Under the pieces are notes generated by a model. It was not told the DNA's origin. It did not search any database and saw only the letters and a program-made list of their open reading frames with translations. Shown here one piece after another: positions 1 through 9,867 of a DNA stretch of 64,000 nt (the stretch's first letter is position 1; every line of letters begins with the position of its first letter). Source of the stretch: Anaerotruncus sp. (lineage in GTDB: Bacteria; Bacillota; Clostridia; Oscillospirales; Acutalibacteraceae); the NCBI GenBank assembly GCA_022009795.1, contig CP091724.1:434001-498000 (forward strand). The letters are read 5' to 3'. Position numbers and translations under genes: made by a program.

Positions 1-612
1 CAAAATCAAATTGATGATTATGTTAATCCGCAAAAGGTTATCGAAGCTGTTGACGCCAACACTCCTGACGACACAATTATCGTAACGGATGTAGGCCAGC
101 ATCAGCTTTGGGCGGCTCAGTTCTATAAATATCTTCAGCCCCGCACGCTGCTCACAAGCGGCGGCCTCGGCACTATGGGCTATTCTATGGGTGCGGCAAT
201 CGGTGCTTCGTTCGGTTGCCCGAATAAAAGAGTTGTTCTCTTCGCGGGCGACGGCGGCTTCCATATGAATCTCAACGAGCTTGCAACAATGCGCTCGTAT
301 AATGTGCCGGTTGTTATGATTATCATGAATAACCAGATACTTGGCATGGTTCGCCAGTGGCAAAAGTTGTTTTACGGCAATCGCTTTGCGGATACGGATC
401 CTCATCGCAAAACGGATTTCGTTAAGGTTGCCGAGGCATTCGGCGTTAAGGGTATGCGTATTTCAAATAACGATGAAATTGATTCCGTAATCAAGGAAGC
501 AATTGATTATAACGGCCCTGTTGTTGTTGATTGCCTCATTTCTCCGGATTCAAACGTTCTTCCGATGATTCCTCCCGGAGGCTCGGCAGACGATATTATT
601 ACCACATTCTGA
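1..612 (+). CDS. ilvB: Acetolactate synthase large subunit, C-terminal part
   Basis: C-terminal third of the thiamine-diphosphate enzyme that condenses two pyruvates to acetolactate, or pyruvate with 2-oxobutyrate, as the first common step of valine, leucine and isoleucine synthesis. The reading frame is open from base 1, so the gene starts before the window. The cofactor-binding signature is visible: GDGGF near 250-265, followed about 28 residues later by the NN pair of MIIMNNQILGMVRQW. The last residues (LPMIPPGG) match the usual C-terminus. ilvN follows after 35 bases and leuC/leuD come next, so this is a branched-chain amino acid operon. No break is visible in this part. Confidence 0.95.
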   Translation, partial: QNQIDDYVNPQKVIEAVDANTPDDTIIVTDVGQHQLWAAQFYKYLQPRTLLTSGGLGTMGYSMGAAIGASFGCPNKRVVLFAGDGGFHMNLNELATMRSYNVPVVMIIMNNQILGMVRQWQKLFYGNRFADTDPHRKTDFVKVAEAFGVKGMRISNNDEIDSVIKEAIDYNGPVVVDCLISPDSNVLPMIPPGGSADDIITTF

Positions 613-647
613 TTTATTTGATGTTTGTTTGAAAGGAGAAAGCATTG

Positions 648-1157
648 ATGAAAGAAAAAAACTTATATTTTTCGGTGCTTGTTGATAACCAAAGCGGTGT
701 TTTACAGCGCGTAGCAAGCCTTTTCAGCCGCAGAGGATATAATATTATTTCGCTCACCGTAAGCGAAACGGAAGATCCGGCTTTTTCGAGAATGACGATT
801 GTTTCCGAGGCAAAGCCCGATATGGCTCGCCAAATCGTTATGCAGCTTTTAAAGCTTGAAATAGTTAAAAAGGTTGAGGTGCTCACCGAATCAAATTCCG
901 TTTCCGCAGAGCTTTTGCTCATCAAGGTTCATGCCAAGGGCCTTGAGGAAAAAAATGCGCTTCTTGAGCTCAACAGAAAGTTCGGCGCAAGGGTTATTGA
1001 TGTAACTCTTGAAAGCTTTACTCTTGAACTTACCGGCAGAACGGAAATTATTGATCAGTTTATCGGTGAGATTTCTGATTTCGGCATAATCGAAATGGCT
1101 CGAACAGGTGAAACGGTGCTTGAAAGAGGCGCAGATTCATTCTCGGAAAACGATTAA
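648..1157 (+). CDS. ilvN: Acetolactate synthase small (regulatory) subunit
   Basis: Regulatory partner of IlvB. It carries valine feedback inhibition and stimulates the catalytic subunit. The roughly 169-residue product has the family's usual length, with an N-terminal ACT domain (about residues 4-78; VDNQSGVLQRVASLFSRRGYNI is the conserved opening, quoted here only as a landmark in shorter form: SGVLQRVASLFSRRGYNI) and the C-terminal small-subunit domain. ATG at 648 is preferred over the in-frame TTG at 645 because AAAGGAG at 632-638 lies at normal spacing from it. The gene is intact and sits between ilvB and leuC in one direction. Confidence 0.93.
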   Translation: MKEKNLYFSVLVDNQSGVLQRVASLFSRRGYNIISLTVSETEDPAFSRMTIVSEAKPDMARQIVMQLLKLEIVKKVEVLTESNSVSAELLLIKVHAKGLEEKNALLELNRKFGARVIDVTLESFTLELTGRTEIIDQFIGEISDFGIIEMARTGETVLERGADSFSEND

Positions 1158-1241
1158 AGTTAAGGCATTGATTTCGGGTTTCCGATATGGCTTGAATTTG
1201 AAACAGATTTATTTTTTTAATTATTTTGCTAAGGTGATTTT

Positions 1242-2503
1242 ATGGGTATGACTATGACTCAAAAAATCCTCGCCGCACATGCAGGTTTGGAAAGCGTGCA
1301 GGCAGGTCAGCTTATAAATGCTAAGCTGGATATGGTGTTGGGCAATGATGTAACATCTCCCGTTGCCATAAATGAAATGAATAAATTCGGCAAAAAAATT
1401 CCGTGTTTGATAAAACAAGAATTTCACTTGTTATGGACCACTTCACTCCAAACAAGGATATTCAGTCTGCGCAAAACTGTAAGCAGGTTCGCGAATTTGC
1501 TGCTAAATTCGGCATTAAGCATTATTACGATGTTGGCACAATGGGCATTGAGCATGCGCTTCTTCCCGAGCAGGGCATTGTAACCTGCGGTGATTGCATT
1601 ATCGGCGCAGACAGCCACACTTGCACTTACGGCGCTCTCGGCGCTTTTTCAACGGGTGTCGGCTCAACGGATATGGCAGCCGGTATGGTAACGGGAATGG
1701 CTTGGTTCAAGGTTCCGTCTGCCATAAAAGTTGTCATAACAGGCAAAAAATCAAAATATATCTGCGGCAAGGATGTTATTCTTGATATTATCGGCAGAAT
1801 CGGTGTGGACGGTGCGCTTTATCAAAGCCTTGAATTTGTGGGTGACGGCGTTTCCGAGCTTTCCATGGACGATCGCTTCACAATCTGCAATATGGCTATT
1901 GAGTGCGGTGCAAAAAACGGCATTTTCCCTGTTGACGAAAAAACACTTGAATATGTAAACGGCAGAAGCGAGCGTGAATACAAGGTGTTTGAAGCGGATG
2001 AGGATGCCCAATATAACCGCACAATCACCGTTGATCTTTCAACTCTTAAATCAACCGTTGCTTTTCCGCATCTTCCCGAAAACACACGCACATTCGATGA
2101 TATCCCCGAAATCAAAATCGATCAGGTTGTTATCGGTTCCTGCACAAACGGCAGAATGGAGGATATGCGCATGGCGGCGTCCGTGCTCAAGGGCAAAAAA
2201 GTTGCCAAAAATGTGCGCACAATAATTATTCCTGCCACACAGCAGATTTATCTTCAATGCATTAAAGAAGGGCTTGCGGAAATATTTATTGAGGCCGGCG
2301 CAATTGTTTCAACACCAACCTGCGGGCCCTGTCTCGGCGGCCATATGGGCATTTTGGCAAAGGGCGAAAAGGCCGTTTCCACTTCAAACAGAAACTTTGT
2401 AGGCAGAATGGGCCACACGGAATCGGAAATCTATCTTGCTTCTCCGGCCGTTGCCGCCGCTTCTGCAATTAAGGGCTGCATAGCAGATCCCGCCACACTT
2501 TAA
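1242..2503 (+). CDS. leuC: 3-isopropylmalate dehydratase large subunit (one frameshift)
   Basis: Aconitase-family subunit that carries the 4Fe-4S cluster and, with LeuD, isomerises 2-isopropylmalate to 3-isopropylmalate in leucine synthesis. The product is about 420 residues, the shorter LeuC/homoaconitase-type form. Cluster-ligand regions GSCTNGR (near 2135) and CGPCLGGHMG (near 2320) are present. The frame breaks in the A7 run at about 1392-1398: the first 50 residues lie in one frame and the rest in the next, and both parts match the family. The ATG at 1242 follows AAGGTGAT. The leuD ribosome binding site overlaps the stop codon. Confidence 0.9.
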
Positions 2504-2519
2504 GGAGGTATTGGCAGTG

Positions 2520-3002
2520 ATGAATAAAGCAAAAGGCACCGTTCATAAATTCGGTGATAATGTTGATACCGATGTTATAATCCCGGCAAGATATCTTAAT
2601 AAGAGCGACGACGCTTGGCTTGCCTCTCATTGCATGGAGGATATTGATAAGGATTTTGTAAATAAAGTTAAGCCCGGCGATATCATGGTTGCAGAGGCTA
2701 ATTTCGGTTGCGGCTCTTCAAGGGAGCATGCACCGATTGCAATTAAAGCAAGCGGTATTTCCTGCGTAATTGCATCCACGTTTGCAAGAATTTTCTATAG
2801 AAACGCAATCAATATCGGCTTGCCGATTTTGGAATGCGACGAAGCTGCAAAAGAAATTAAAGAGGGCGACGAGGTTGAGGTTGATTTCAACTCCGGTGTA
2901 ATAACGGATGTTACAACCGGCAAAAGCTATAAGGCTCAGCCTTTTCCCGATTTCATTCAAAATATCATTGCCAAGGGCGGTTTGTTGAATTCAATCGGCT
3001 GA
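2520..3002 (+). CDS. leuD: 3-isopropylmalate dehydratase small subunit
   Basis: Swivel-domain partner of LeuC. The product of about 160 residues opens with GTVHKFGDNVDTDVIIPARY, the typical LeuD start, and contains the substrate loop region NFGCGSSREHAP. It is intact. AAGGAGG at 2502-2508 overlaps the leuC stop. GTG at 2517 or ATG at 2520 could be the start, while TTG at 2511 is too close to the ribosome binding site. Immediate adjacency to leuC indicates translational coupling and one heterodimeric enzyme. Confidence 0.93.
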   Translation: MNKAKGTVHKFGDNVDTDVIIPARYLNKSDDAWLASHCMEDIDKDFVNKVKPGDIMVAEANFGCGSSREHAPIAIKASGISCVIASTFARIFYRNAINIGLPILECDEAAKEIKEGDEVEVDFNSGVITDVTTGKSYKAQPFPDFIQNIIAKGGLLNSIG

Positions 3003-3031
3003 TTTGCCGTATGTGTTGGAGTTATTAGATA

Positions 3032-3448
3032 ATGAAGCTTGTTATAGATAATGATTTGGTGCAAAAAAATGCGGTGGCGGTTCTTCGGAATATTGGTTTT
3101 CCTATAATGATTGCACAGTAAAAAAACATAAGCGAAATTCAGGATTTGGACAGACCCGATGATATCGGTCAAACCGCTTATTTCGTTTCTCTCGGTTTAA
3201 TTCCTTTTATTTCAGTCAGCAATGAAGAAATCATGCGTGCGTTTGTCAGATTTAAAGGCTCTAAAAAGCTTAATGACATTCTTCAAAAAAAGTAAATTCG
3301 GATAATTTTATAGATACTTTTTGGAAGTATTTTTAATGTTTATCCTGAGCTTAAAGAAGGACTCGACGAATTTGCAGAGAAATTCATAGTTGAAAGAATC
3401 GCCGAATGGTGCTCGGAAAATAATATCGAATACGAAATCGCCGAATGA
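3032..3448 (+). CDS. Unknown protein, broken frame, possibly UPF0158-like
   Basis: A coding-like stretch starting ATG at 3032 and giving about 135 residues when an in-frame TAA at 3119 and one-base shifts near 3290 and 3333 are read through. Visible parts are an N-terminal MKLVIDNDLVQKNAVAVL, a middle EEIMRAFVRFKG, and a C-terminal ERIAEWCSENNIEYEI. The last two pieces recall UPF0158 proteins, which have a similar phenylalanine-rich segment and a terminal IEWCEENGI-type motif, but the match is from memory and partial. There is no clear ribosome binding site. It lies between leuD and a promoter, followed by a hairpin. It may be an error-damaged gene or a real decaying one. Confidence 0.4.
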
Positions 3449-3465
3449 TTTAAGTTCATAAAATA

Positions 3466-3507
3466 ACGCCGCCCGACGGGAATATGCCTGACGGACGGTG
3501 TTTTTTT
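3466..3507 (+). terminator. Rho-independent terminator
   Basis: An imperfect GC-rich inverted repeat (left arm about 3466-3477, right arm about 3489-3500) followed by TTTTTTT. It ends the leu operon/unknown gene unit before the promoter at 3544. Confidence 0.7.
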
Positions 3508-3543
3508 GTGCTGCTTATCGGCTTTTTGCGCCGCTTTTGGTGA

Positions 3544-3572
3544 TTGCATATACCGCCGCGCTATGATATAAT
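3544..3572 (+). promoter_or_regulatory. Sigma-A type promoter
   Basis: TTGCAT at 3544-3549 and TATAAT at 3567-3572, spaced 17 bp. It lies about 45 bases upstream of the S26-type peptidase gene and after a terminator, so it should drive the peptidase-exporter-glycosidase group. Confidence 0.65.
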
Positions 3573-3617
3573 ATAATGGTAGTATTTATTTAATTATTTT
3601 GTGCGGGAGGTTTCCGC

Positions 3618-4073
3618 TTGGCAGATAATCTTAAAACAATTAAGCAGGCTCTTGAAACAGACGGTGTATACACAGGCCTTACCAAAGGCAATTCAATGGA
3701 GCCGCTTATTCATCATCAGCAGGATAATATAATCGTCGTGCGCCCAAACGGCAGATTAAAAAAATACGATGTTGCCGTTTATCTCACAAAGCGCGGCAAA
3801 TATATAATGCACCGCGTTGTTAAGGTTTGCCCCGATCATTATGTTATAATCGGCGATAACCGCCTTGAAAAGGAATATGTAACGGATGATATGGTCATCG
3901 GCGTGCTCAAGGGCTTTTATAAGGGCGGCAAAAAATATATCGATTTGGAAAAAAGCCGGGTATATAAAGCTTATTCTCGCTTTTGGGTGGCTTTTTATCC
4001 GCTTCGCCCGCTGTTTTGCTTTTGCAATAAGGCAGTGCACAAAATTAAAAGAATTTTAAGTAAGCAGAGGTAA
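3618..4073 (+). CDS. S24/S26-type peptidase (signal-peptidase-like)
   Basis: A 151-residue protein with the serine-lysine signal peptidase fold signature. GNSMEPLI (about residues 24-31) carries the candidate nucleophile serine. KKYDVAVYLTKRGKYIMHRVVKV and IIGDNRLEKEYV are the following conserved strands; a lysine in the HRVVK region is the likely base. Unlike canonical signal peptidase I there is no N-terminal anchor; a hydrophobic stretch lies near the C-terminus (FWVAFYPLRPLFCFC). The TTG start at 3618 is supported by GGGAGG at 3605-3610. The stop adjoins the start of an ABC exporter, so the pair probably processes and exports a peptide, but no precursor was recognised next to it. Confidence 0.75.
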   Translation: MADNLKTIKQALETDGVYTGLTKGNSMEPLIHHQQDNIIVVRPNGRLKKYDVAVYLTKRGKYIMHRVVKVCPDHYVIIGDNRLEKEYVTDDMVIGVLKGFYKGGKKYIDLEKSRVYKAYSRFWVAFYPLRPLFCFCNKAVHKIKRILSKQR

Positions 4074-5802
4074 TTGTTGTTGGCTGATTCACAAAGGCGA
4101 AAGCCGAAAAAATCCGATGCCGCGGTTGTTAAATGGATTCTCACAATCGGCAAAAAGCAAATCGGAAAAATCGTTTTCATAATATTGGTCAATATGCTGT
4201 GGGCAAGTCTTTCCGTTGTTTTTGCCAATTTTTCAAAAAATGTTATAGACGGCGCCGTGGTTATGCACGATCATAAATATGTTATCAAATATGCGCTTGC
4301 GCTTTTCGGCATAATTATGTTTCAGCTGCTGCTGAATTTAACAAGCAACAGTATGTCCGAAAGGTGCCGCGGCCGCTTGGATATGACCTTTAAGCAATAT
4401 ATGCTTCAGCAGGTTATGAAAAAGGATTATTCCGCCGTGTCCGCCTATCACACGGGCGAGCTGCAAAACAGAATGTTTAACGATGTTTCCGTTATATCGG
4501 ACGGTATTACCGGCATTGTGCCCGATTGTGCTTTTTTTATGTTGTTAAGCTTGTTTGCGCTTTTGTTTATCTTGTTGTTATTGATAAAATATTTGCTCTT
4601 GTTTTCCTTTGCGGCGGCATATTCGTTTTTATGTGCCTCACGCTATTCAGAAAGCCGCTTAAAAAGCTGCACAAAAGGGTGCAGGAAACAGAGGGCACAA
4701 CACGCTCATTTTTCCAAGAGGCGATTATAAATCTGCTTGTTGTTAAATCCTTTTCGGCAGAAGAAAAGTTTGCCGACGAAGCCGAGAATTTGCAGGAGGT
4801 AAATTATAAGGCCAGAATGAAACGCCGCTTTGTTACCATCGCTTCAAAAGGCGGCATTTCAACCGTGTTTAACCTCGGCTATGTGTTTGCTCTTGCCTTC
4901 GGTGCGCTTCGCCTGCTCGGTATCGGCGGCACTATGACCTACGGTACCGTAACCGCTATGCTTCAGCTTGTTAATCAGGTGCAGGGTCCGTTTGCCAATC
5001 TTTCAACAACCCTGCCCAAATATTATTCGATGATTGCTTCGGCGGAAAGGCTGATGGAAATTGCGGGCCTGCCGGATGAATTTGAGGATAACAGCGCAGA
5101 TATCGATGTTCAAAAAAACATACGAAAAGCTTAAATCAATAAATTTCAACGATATCACCTTTTAAATATGATCGTGATTTGATTTTGGATAACACCTCCC
5201 TTAAAATAAACAAAGGCGATTTTGTGGCAATCACGGGTATTTCGGGCATAGGCAAAAGCACACTGCTCAAGCTTCTTCTCGGCGTTTTCCGCGTTAAGGG
5301 CGGCAATATAGAGCTTGCACTTGAAAACGGCACCTTGCCCGTTGATAAGCACACAAGAAAGCTGTTTTCATATGTTCCGCAGGGCAATATGCTCCTTTCC
5401 GGCACAATAAGGGATAATTTAACCTTTATTAACCAAAATGCCACGCAAAGCGAAATTGATGAAGCTGTGCGCATCTCATGCGCCGATGAATTTATAAACG
5501 AGCTTCCCGAAGGTCTTGAAACCGTTATAGGCGAAAAGGGAATGGGGCTTTCCGAGGGGCAGGTTCAAAGGCTTGCAATCGCGCGCTCAATGCTTTCCGA
5601 TTCGCCAATTCTTTTGCTTGATGAGGCCACCTCCGCGCTTGACGAAAAAACAGAAAAAAAGTTTTTAACCAATTTAAAAGAACTCAAAGATGTTACATGC
5701 ATAATCGTCAGCCACAAAAGAGCTGCGCTTGAAATATGCAATAAATATGTTCGCATAGAAAATTCCAAAATTATCAGTGAGGAAAATGATTATGTTAACT
5801 GA
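4074..5802 (+). CDS. ABC exporter, fused permease and ATPase (three frameshifts)
   Basis: Half-transporter of the exporter type: an N-terminal six-helix membrane domain (about residues 25-330) and a C-terminal ATPase. Walker A GISGIGKS (near 5240), the signature LSEGQVQR (near 5550), Walker B ILLLDEATSALD (near 5610) and the switch histidine in IIVSHK are all present. There is no C39 peptidase domain, so the S26-type peptidase just upstream may do any leader cleavage. The frame breaks near 4540 (T7 run), 5116 (A7 run) and 5165. Three consecutive TTG codons from 4074 can serve as start, after AGAGG. It likely works as a homodimer in the cytoplasmic membrane. The substrate is unknown. Confidence 0.82.
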
Positions 5803-7455
5803 ATTCGGTGAAAAGTTAGATAAATCCTGCCCGCTTGCAGAGTATCCACGCCCGCAACTGGTAAGAAGCAGCTATCTTAATTTAAACGGCGAATGGGAAT
5901 GTGAATTTTCGCGTTCTTCCGAAATTCCCGCAAAATTCGGCACAAAAATCCTTGTTCCTTTTTCGCCCGAAACGCCATTGTCCGGCGTTGGCAGGGTGCT
6001 TGCTCCCAATGAATATTTGCATTATAAAAAAATGTTCTTCGTGCCCGCTGATTTTAATAAGGGCAGAATCCTTATTCATTTCGGCGCGGTCGATCAAATT
6101 GCCGAGGTTTATATAAACGGCAAAAAGGCAGGCACGCATATAGGCGGCTACACGCCTTTCACCGTGCATGCCACGGAATTTATTAAGCCCGGCGAGGATA
6201 ACACAATCATAGTTTCAGTTAAGGATTATTCCGACACAAAGCAATATTCAAAGGGAAAGCAAAAATTCAAAAGGGGCGGTATATGGTACAGCCCTCAAAG
6301 CGGCATTTGGCAAACCGTTTGGATGGAAAGCGTGCCTCACGATTACATAGAAAAACTGCGCATCACACCAGATATTGACAGGGAAGAGGTGCGCTTTGAA
6401 TATTTCGGCACGGGCGATTTGCCTGTTACCGCCGCAGTGTACGACGGCGATACTTTAATTGCCGAAACCACCGATAAAGTTGTTAAATTGCCTGATTGCA
6501 AGCTCTGGTCTCCGGAGCATCCTTTTCTCTATAACGTTGTTTTCACCGCCGGCAAGGATAGGGTAAAATCATATTTCGGTATGCGTAAATTCTCCGTAGG
6601 CACGGATGAAAACGGCATTAAAAGGCTGTTTTTAAACAATAAGCCTTATTTCCACAACGGTCTGCTCGATCAGGGCTATTATCCGGACGGATTTTTAACA
6701 CCGCCGTCAAACGCCGCTATGGAAAACGATGTTAAAACCGTTAAAAATATGGGCTTTAATATGCTCAGAAAGCATATTAAAATCGAGCCGCTTTTGTGGT
6801 ATCATTATTGCGATGTAAACGGTATTATAGTTTGGCAGGATATGGTAAACGGCGGCGGAAGTTACGGTGCTGAAATTTCCGTTCTTCCGTTTATCGGCAT
6901 AAATCTTGACGATCATAATTATAAAACATTTAAACGCACGGATGCCGAACAGCGCGAGAATTATTATATTGAGCTTGCCGATATGATTGATGAGCTTTAT
7001 AATTGCCCGTGTATTGCGGTTTGGGTGCCGTTTAATGAGGGCTGGGGGCAGTTTGATTCCGCAAATGCTTATAATTTTATAAAAAATATGGATTCAACTC
7101 GAATTGTCGATTCCGCGTCCGGCTGGCACGACAGAGGCGTTACCGATGTTATTTCAAAGCACATTTATTTCACGCCCATAAAAAGTTAAGGCGGGTGATA
7201 AACCATATGTGCTTTCCGAATACGGCGGCTTTTTCGCAGCGCATTTCGGGGCACACATTTAATAATAAAATGTTCGGCTACAAGATTTATAAATCAAAAA
7301 AAGGCTTAACCGCAGCTTATAAAAGGCTTTTTTTGAAAAGGTTATCATCCCGCAAATCAAAACAGGGGCTTTCCGCCGCGGTTTACACTCAGGTAACCGA
7401 TGTTGAAGATGAGCTTAACGGCTTACTCACATATGACAGAAAAGTTCAAAAATAG
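5792..7455 (+). CDS. Glycoside hydrolase family 2 enzyme (frameshifts near the 3' end)
   Basis: GH2 enzyme of about 555 residues acting on a beta-linked glycoside (beta-galactosidase, glucuronidase or mannosidase-like; substrate not assignable). The N-terminal jelly-roll sugar-binding domain (YLNLNGEWECEF, VYINGK, YSPQSGIWQTVWME) is followed by an immunoglobulin-like domain and a TIM barrel. The acid/base glutamate lies in VPFNEGWGQ (near 7030) and the nucleophile in LSEYGGF (near 7210), which is reached only by shifting frame after the A5 run at 7180. Further breaks near 7230, 7330 and 7370 precede the end at 7455. Start ATG 5792 follows GTGAGGA and overlaps the exporter stop. There is no signal peptide, so it is cytoplasmic. 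Confidence 0.85.
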
Positions 7456-7500
7456 ATAATAATGTTTTTAAAAAGAAATCAATGAAAGGGTTAAATTATA

Positions 7501-8086
7501 ATGAATCAGCTTAAAGTTACGAACGGCGTTAAAGCCAAAATCAAAACCAATATGGGCGATATGGAGTTTGTTCTGTTTCCGGAGATTGCACCTAAGGCAG
7601 TTGAAAATTTCACAACTCATGCCAAAAACGGCTATTATAACGGCCTTATTTTCCACAGGATTATAAAGGATTTTATGATTCAGGGCGGCGATCCAACAGG
7701 CACAGGCTGCGGCGGCGAATCCGTTTTCGGCAAAAATTTCGAGGATGAATTCAGCCTTGATGCGCGCAATTATTACGGCGCGCTTTCAATGGCAAATGCC
7801 GGCCCGAACACAAACGGCAGCCAGTTCTTCATCGTTCAGGCAAAATCCGTGCCCGAAAAATCTGCTGGCTCAGATGGAGCAATTAAAGGAAAACGGCTTT
7901 CCGCAGGAAGTTATAGACAATTATAAAGAGGTGGGCGGCACACCGTGGCTTGATTTCCACCACACCGTTTTCGGTCAGCTTCTTTCCGGCGCCGATGGGC
8001 TTGAAGCGCTTGCCGCAGTTGAATGCGGCGCAAACGATAAGCCTGTAAATGACGTCGTTATCGAAACAATCGAAATCACGGAATAA
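7501..8086 (+). CDS. Cyclophilin-type peptidyl-prolyl isomerase (one frameshift)
   Basis: Cytoplasmic cyclophilin of about 194 residues that catalyses cis-trans isomerisation of proline bonds during folding. The family core is clear: IFHRIIKDFMIQGGDPTGTG (catalytic arginine in FHRI), MANAGPNTNGSQFFI, and FGQLLSGADGLEALA near the end. The frame shifts at about 7858 after the A5 run in CCCGAAAAATC, and the following part (LLAQMEQLKENGFP onward) continues the family sequence. A GAAAGGG ribosome binding site precedes ATG 7501. It is a single-gene unit ended by a strong terminator. Confidence 0.92.
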
Positions 8087-8149
8087 TCTTAAACCCGCTT
8101 GTTTAATTTGCTTTTGTATTTTTCCAAAATCAAATATTAAATAATTTTT

Positions 8150-8187
8150 ACCCCGAGCAGAAATTTATTTCTGTCCGGGGTGTTTTT
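8150..8187 (+). terminator. Rho-independent terminator
   Basis: Inverted repeat ACCCCG-GCAGAAAT / ATTTCTG-CGGGGT with a very short loop, followed by GTTTTT. It separates the cyclophilin gene from the sporulation operon. Confidence 0.85.
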
Positions 8188-8198
8188 GCGCCTTTTTG

Positions 8199-8233
8199 TT
8201 CGACATTTATTTTTGCCGGTCGTGTTGTATAAT
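8199..8233 (+). promoter_or_regulatory. spoIIG-type promoter with Spo0A box and 22-bp spacing
   Basis: TATAAT at 8228-8233 with TTCGACA at 8199-8205. The latter is an exact reverse-strand Spo0A box (TGTCGAA) that overlaps a -35-like TCGACA at 8200-8205, exactly 22 bp from the -10. The Bacillus subtilis spoIIG promoter is known for a 22-bp spacing and for Spo0A activation at a site overlapping its -35. It lies just upstream of spoIIGA, so the same control is inferred here. Confidence 0.7.
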
Positions 8234-8259
8234 TCAAGTGCAGTTTGAGGGGCGGTGAT

Positions 8260-9083
8260 GTGAACGGTTGTTTATGCGGATGTGCTAGTTATCGTTAATT
8301 TTTTTATAACCTTTCTTTTGCTGCTTGCTTGCTCTAAGCTGTGTAAGGAGCAGGCAAAAACCGGCCGCCTCGTGCTTGCGGCGTTTATCGGCGGCGGCTA
8401 TTCGCTCGTGCTGTTGTTTGATAAGCTTGCGTTTGCAGTTTCACTTCTCGGCAAGGTTTCTGCGGCTTGTGTAATCGTCTTTGCCGCTTTCGGCAAAAAG
8501 GCCGTTTTGGCTTTTTATTAAAAATGTTGCCGTATTTATGTTTGTGAATTTCGTTTTTCTCGGCGTTATCATAGGCGGTTGGATGATATTTAAGCCGACC
8601 GGCGTTGTTATAAACAATTCAACCGTGTATTTTTGATGTTTCGGTAAAAAAATTCTGCTTGCCTCCGCTGCTGCGGCATATGCCGCAACCGTGCTGATTA
8701 TCAGGCTTTATAACCGCAGAATATCAAAAAACGAGCTCTATGATATTTCCGTGGAAAAATGCGGCAAAAAATATCGTTTTTTCGCTTTTGCGGACAGTGG
8801 TAATAATCTTAAAGAGCCCTTTACCGATTCACCCGTGATAGTTGCCGCCGCCGAGGTTTTTCCCGATGTTGAATGTAATCGCGTGATTCCGATAACGACC
8901 GTGGGAGGCGAGGGTGTGCTTTATGCCTTTAAGCCGGATAGGGTAACCGTGCAAACGGCGCGCGGTCAAAGCGAACTCGGCGGTGTTTATATCGCACTGA
9001 GTGATAATTTCAAAAAAGGGGAGTATAAGGGAATAATAAATCCTAATTCCGTTTGCGAGGTAAAATATGCTTCAAAAAATTAA
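8260..9083 (+). CDS. spoIIGA: Sporulation sigma-E processing peptidase SpoIIGA (frameshifts)
   Basis: Membrane aspartic protease that cleaves the pro-sequence of sigma-E in the mother cell after a signal from the forespore. The N-terminal half is a run of hydrophobic helices (about residues 1-140) and the C-terminal half is the protease domain with the catalytic aspartate in FADSGNNLKEP (near 8795), followed by RVIPITTVGGEG. The likely start is GTG at 8260 after GAGGGGCGG. An extra A just after it puts the typical opening TVVYADVL in another frame, and further breaks occur near 8518 and 8640. The stop overlaps the sigE start, the classical spoIIG arrangement. Confidence 0.85.
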
Positions 9084-9767
9084 ACTTTTTCTTTTAAGAA
9101 TTTTCAAAAAAAGAATGTTATTACATAAACGGCCCCGAAACTCTGCCTGCGCCGCTTTCAAAAAGAGGAGGAGGAAACCGTTGTTGCAGAACTGCGTGCC
9201 GGTGATGAAACGCATCGCGAATTGCTCATAACGCATAATCTGCGCCTGGTTGTTTATATTGCCAAAAAGTTTGACGGCTGTGCCACCTCCACCGAGGATC
9301 TTGTTTCAATCGGCACAATAGGGCTTATGAAGGCCGTTAAAACCTTTAATCCCAATAAAAATATCAAGCTTGCCACCTATGCCTCACGCTGTATTGAAAA
9401 TGAAATTTTAATGCACTTGCGCAAAATCGGCAACGCTAAGCTTGAAATGAGCTTTGATGAACCGCTCAGCGTGGATTGGGACGGTAATGAGCTTACCCTG
9501 CGCGATGTTCTCGGCAGCGATCCCGATGAAATATCGGGCGATATCGAAAATAACGATGAAAAGCAGACGTTGCTTAAAATCATTCTTGCTCTGCCGGAAA
9601 AGGAGTGCGATTTAATGAAAAAACGCTTCGGCATACTCGGTGAAACAGAGCACACACAAAAAGAACTTGCCGATATGATGGGCATTTCTCAAAGCTATAT
9701 TTCAAGGCTTGAAAAGCGAATTATCGGCAAGATAAAATCGGAAATATTGCGCGAATATGCACGCTGA
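9067..9767 (+). CDS. sigE: RNA polymerase sigma-E, mother-cell sporulation sigma factor (frameshifts near the start)
   Basis: Early mother-cell sigma factor, made as an inactive precursor. The first about 20 residues (MLQKIKLFLLRIFKK) are the hydrophobic/basic pro-sequence removed by SpoIIGA. Region 2 (LLITHNLRLVVYIAKKFD, then EDLVSIGTIGLMKAV and LATYASRCIENEILM) and the region 4 helix-turn-helix (TQKELADMMGISQSYISRLEKR) are complete. The product is about 233 residues, the usual length. Two breaks occur in A runs near 9108 and 9165, both in the linker after the pro-sequence. Start ATG 9067 follows GAGGT and overlaps spoIIGA. sigG, which often follows, is absent. Confidence 0.92.
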
Positions 9768-9867
9768 TTAAATGTGATTTTGTTTTGCGGAGAAATGCCG
9801 AAGTCCGCCCTGCCGTTGATTTAAGGCTTTGCGGATTTGCGATATCGCACGCTTAGCTTGAGTTTGC

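Noticed and set aside
3119..3121. In-frame TAA within the unknown gene at 3032-3448 as a recoded stop
   Set aside because: TAA recoding is not expected, and the same gene has two one-base shifts; error or decay is likelier.
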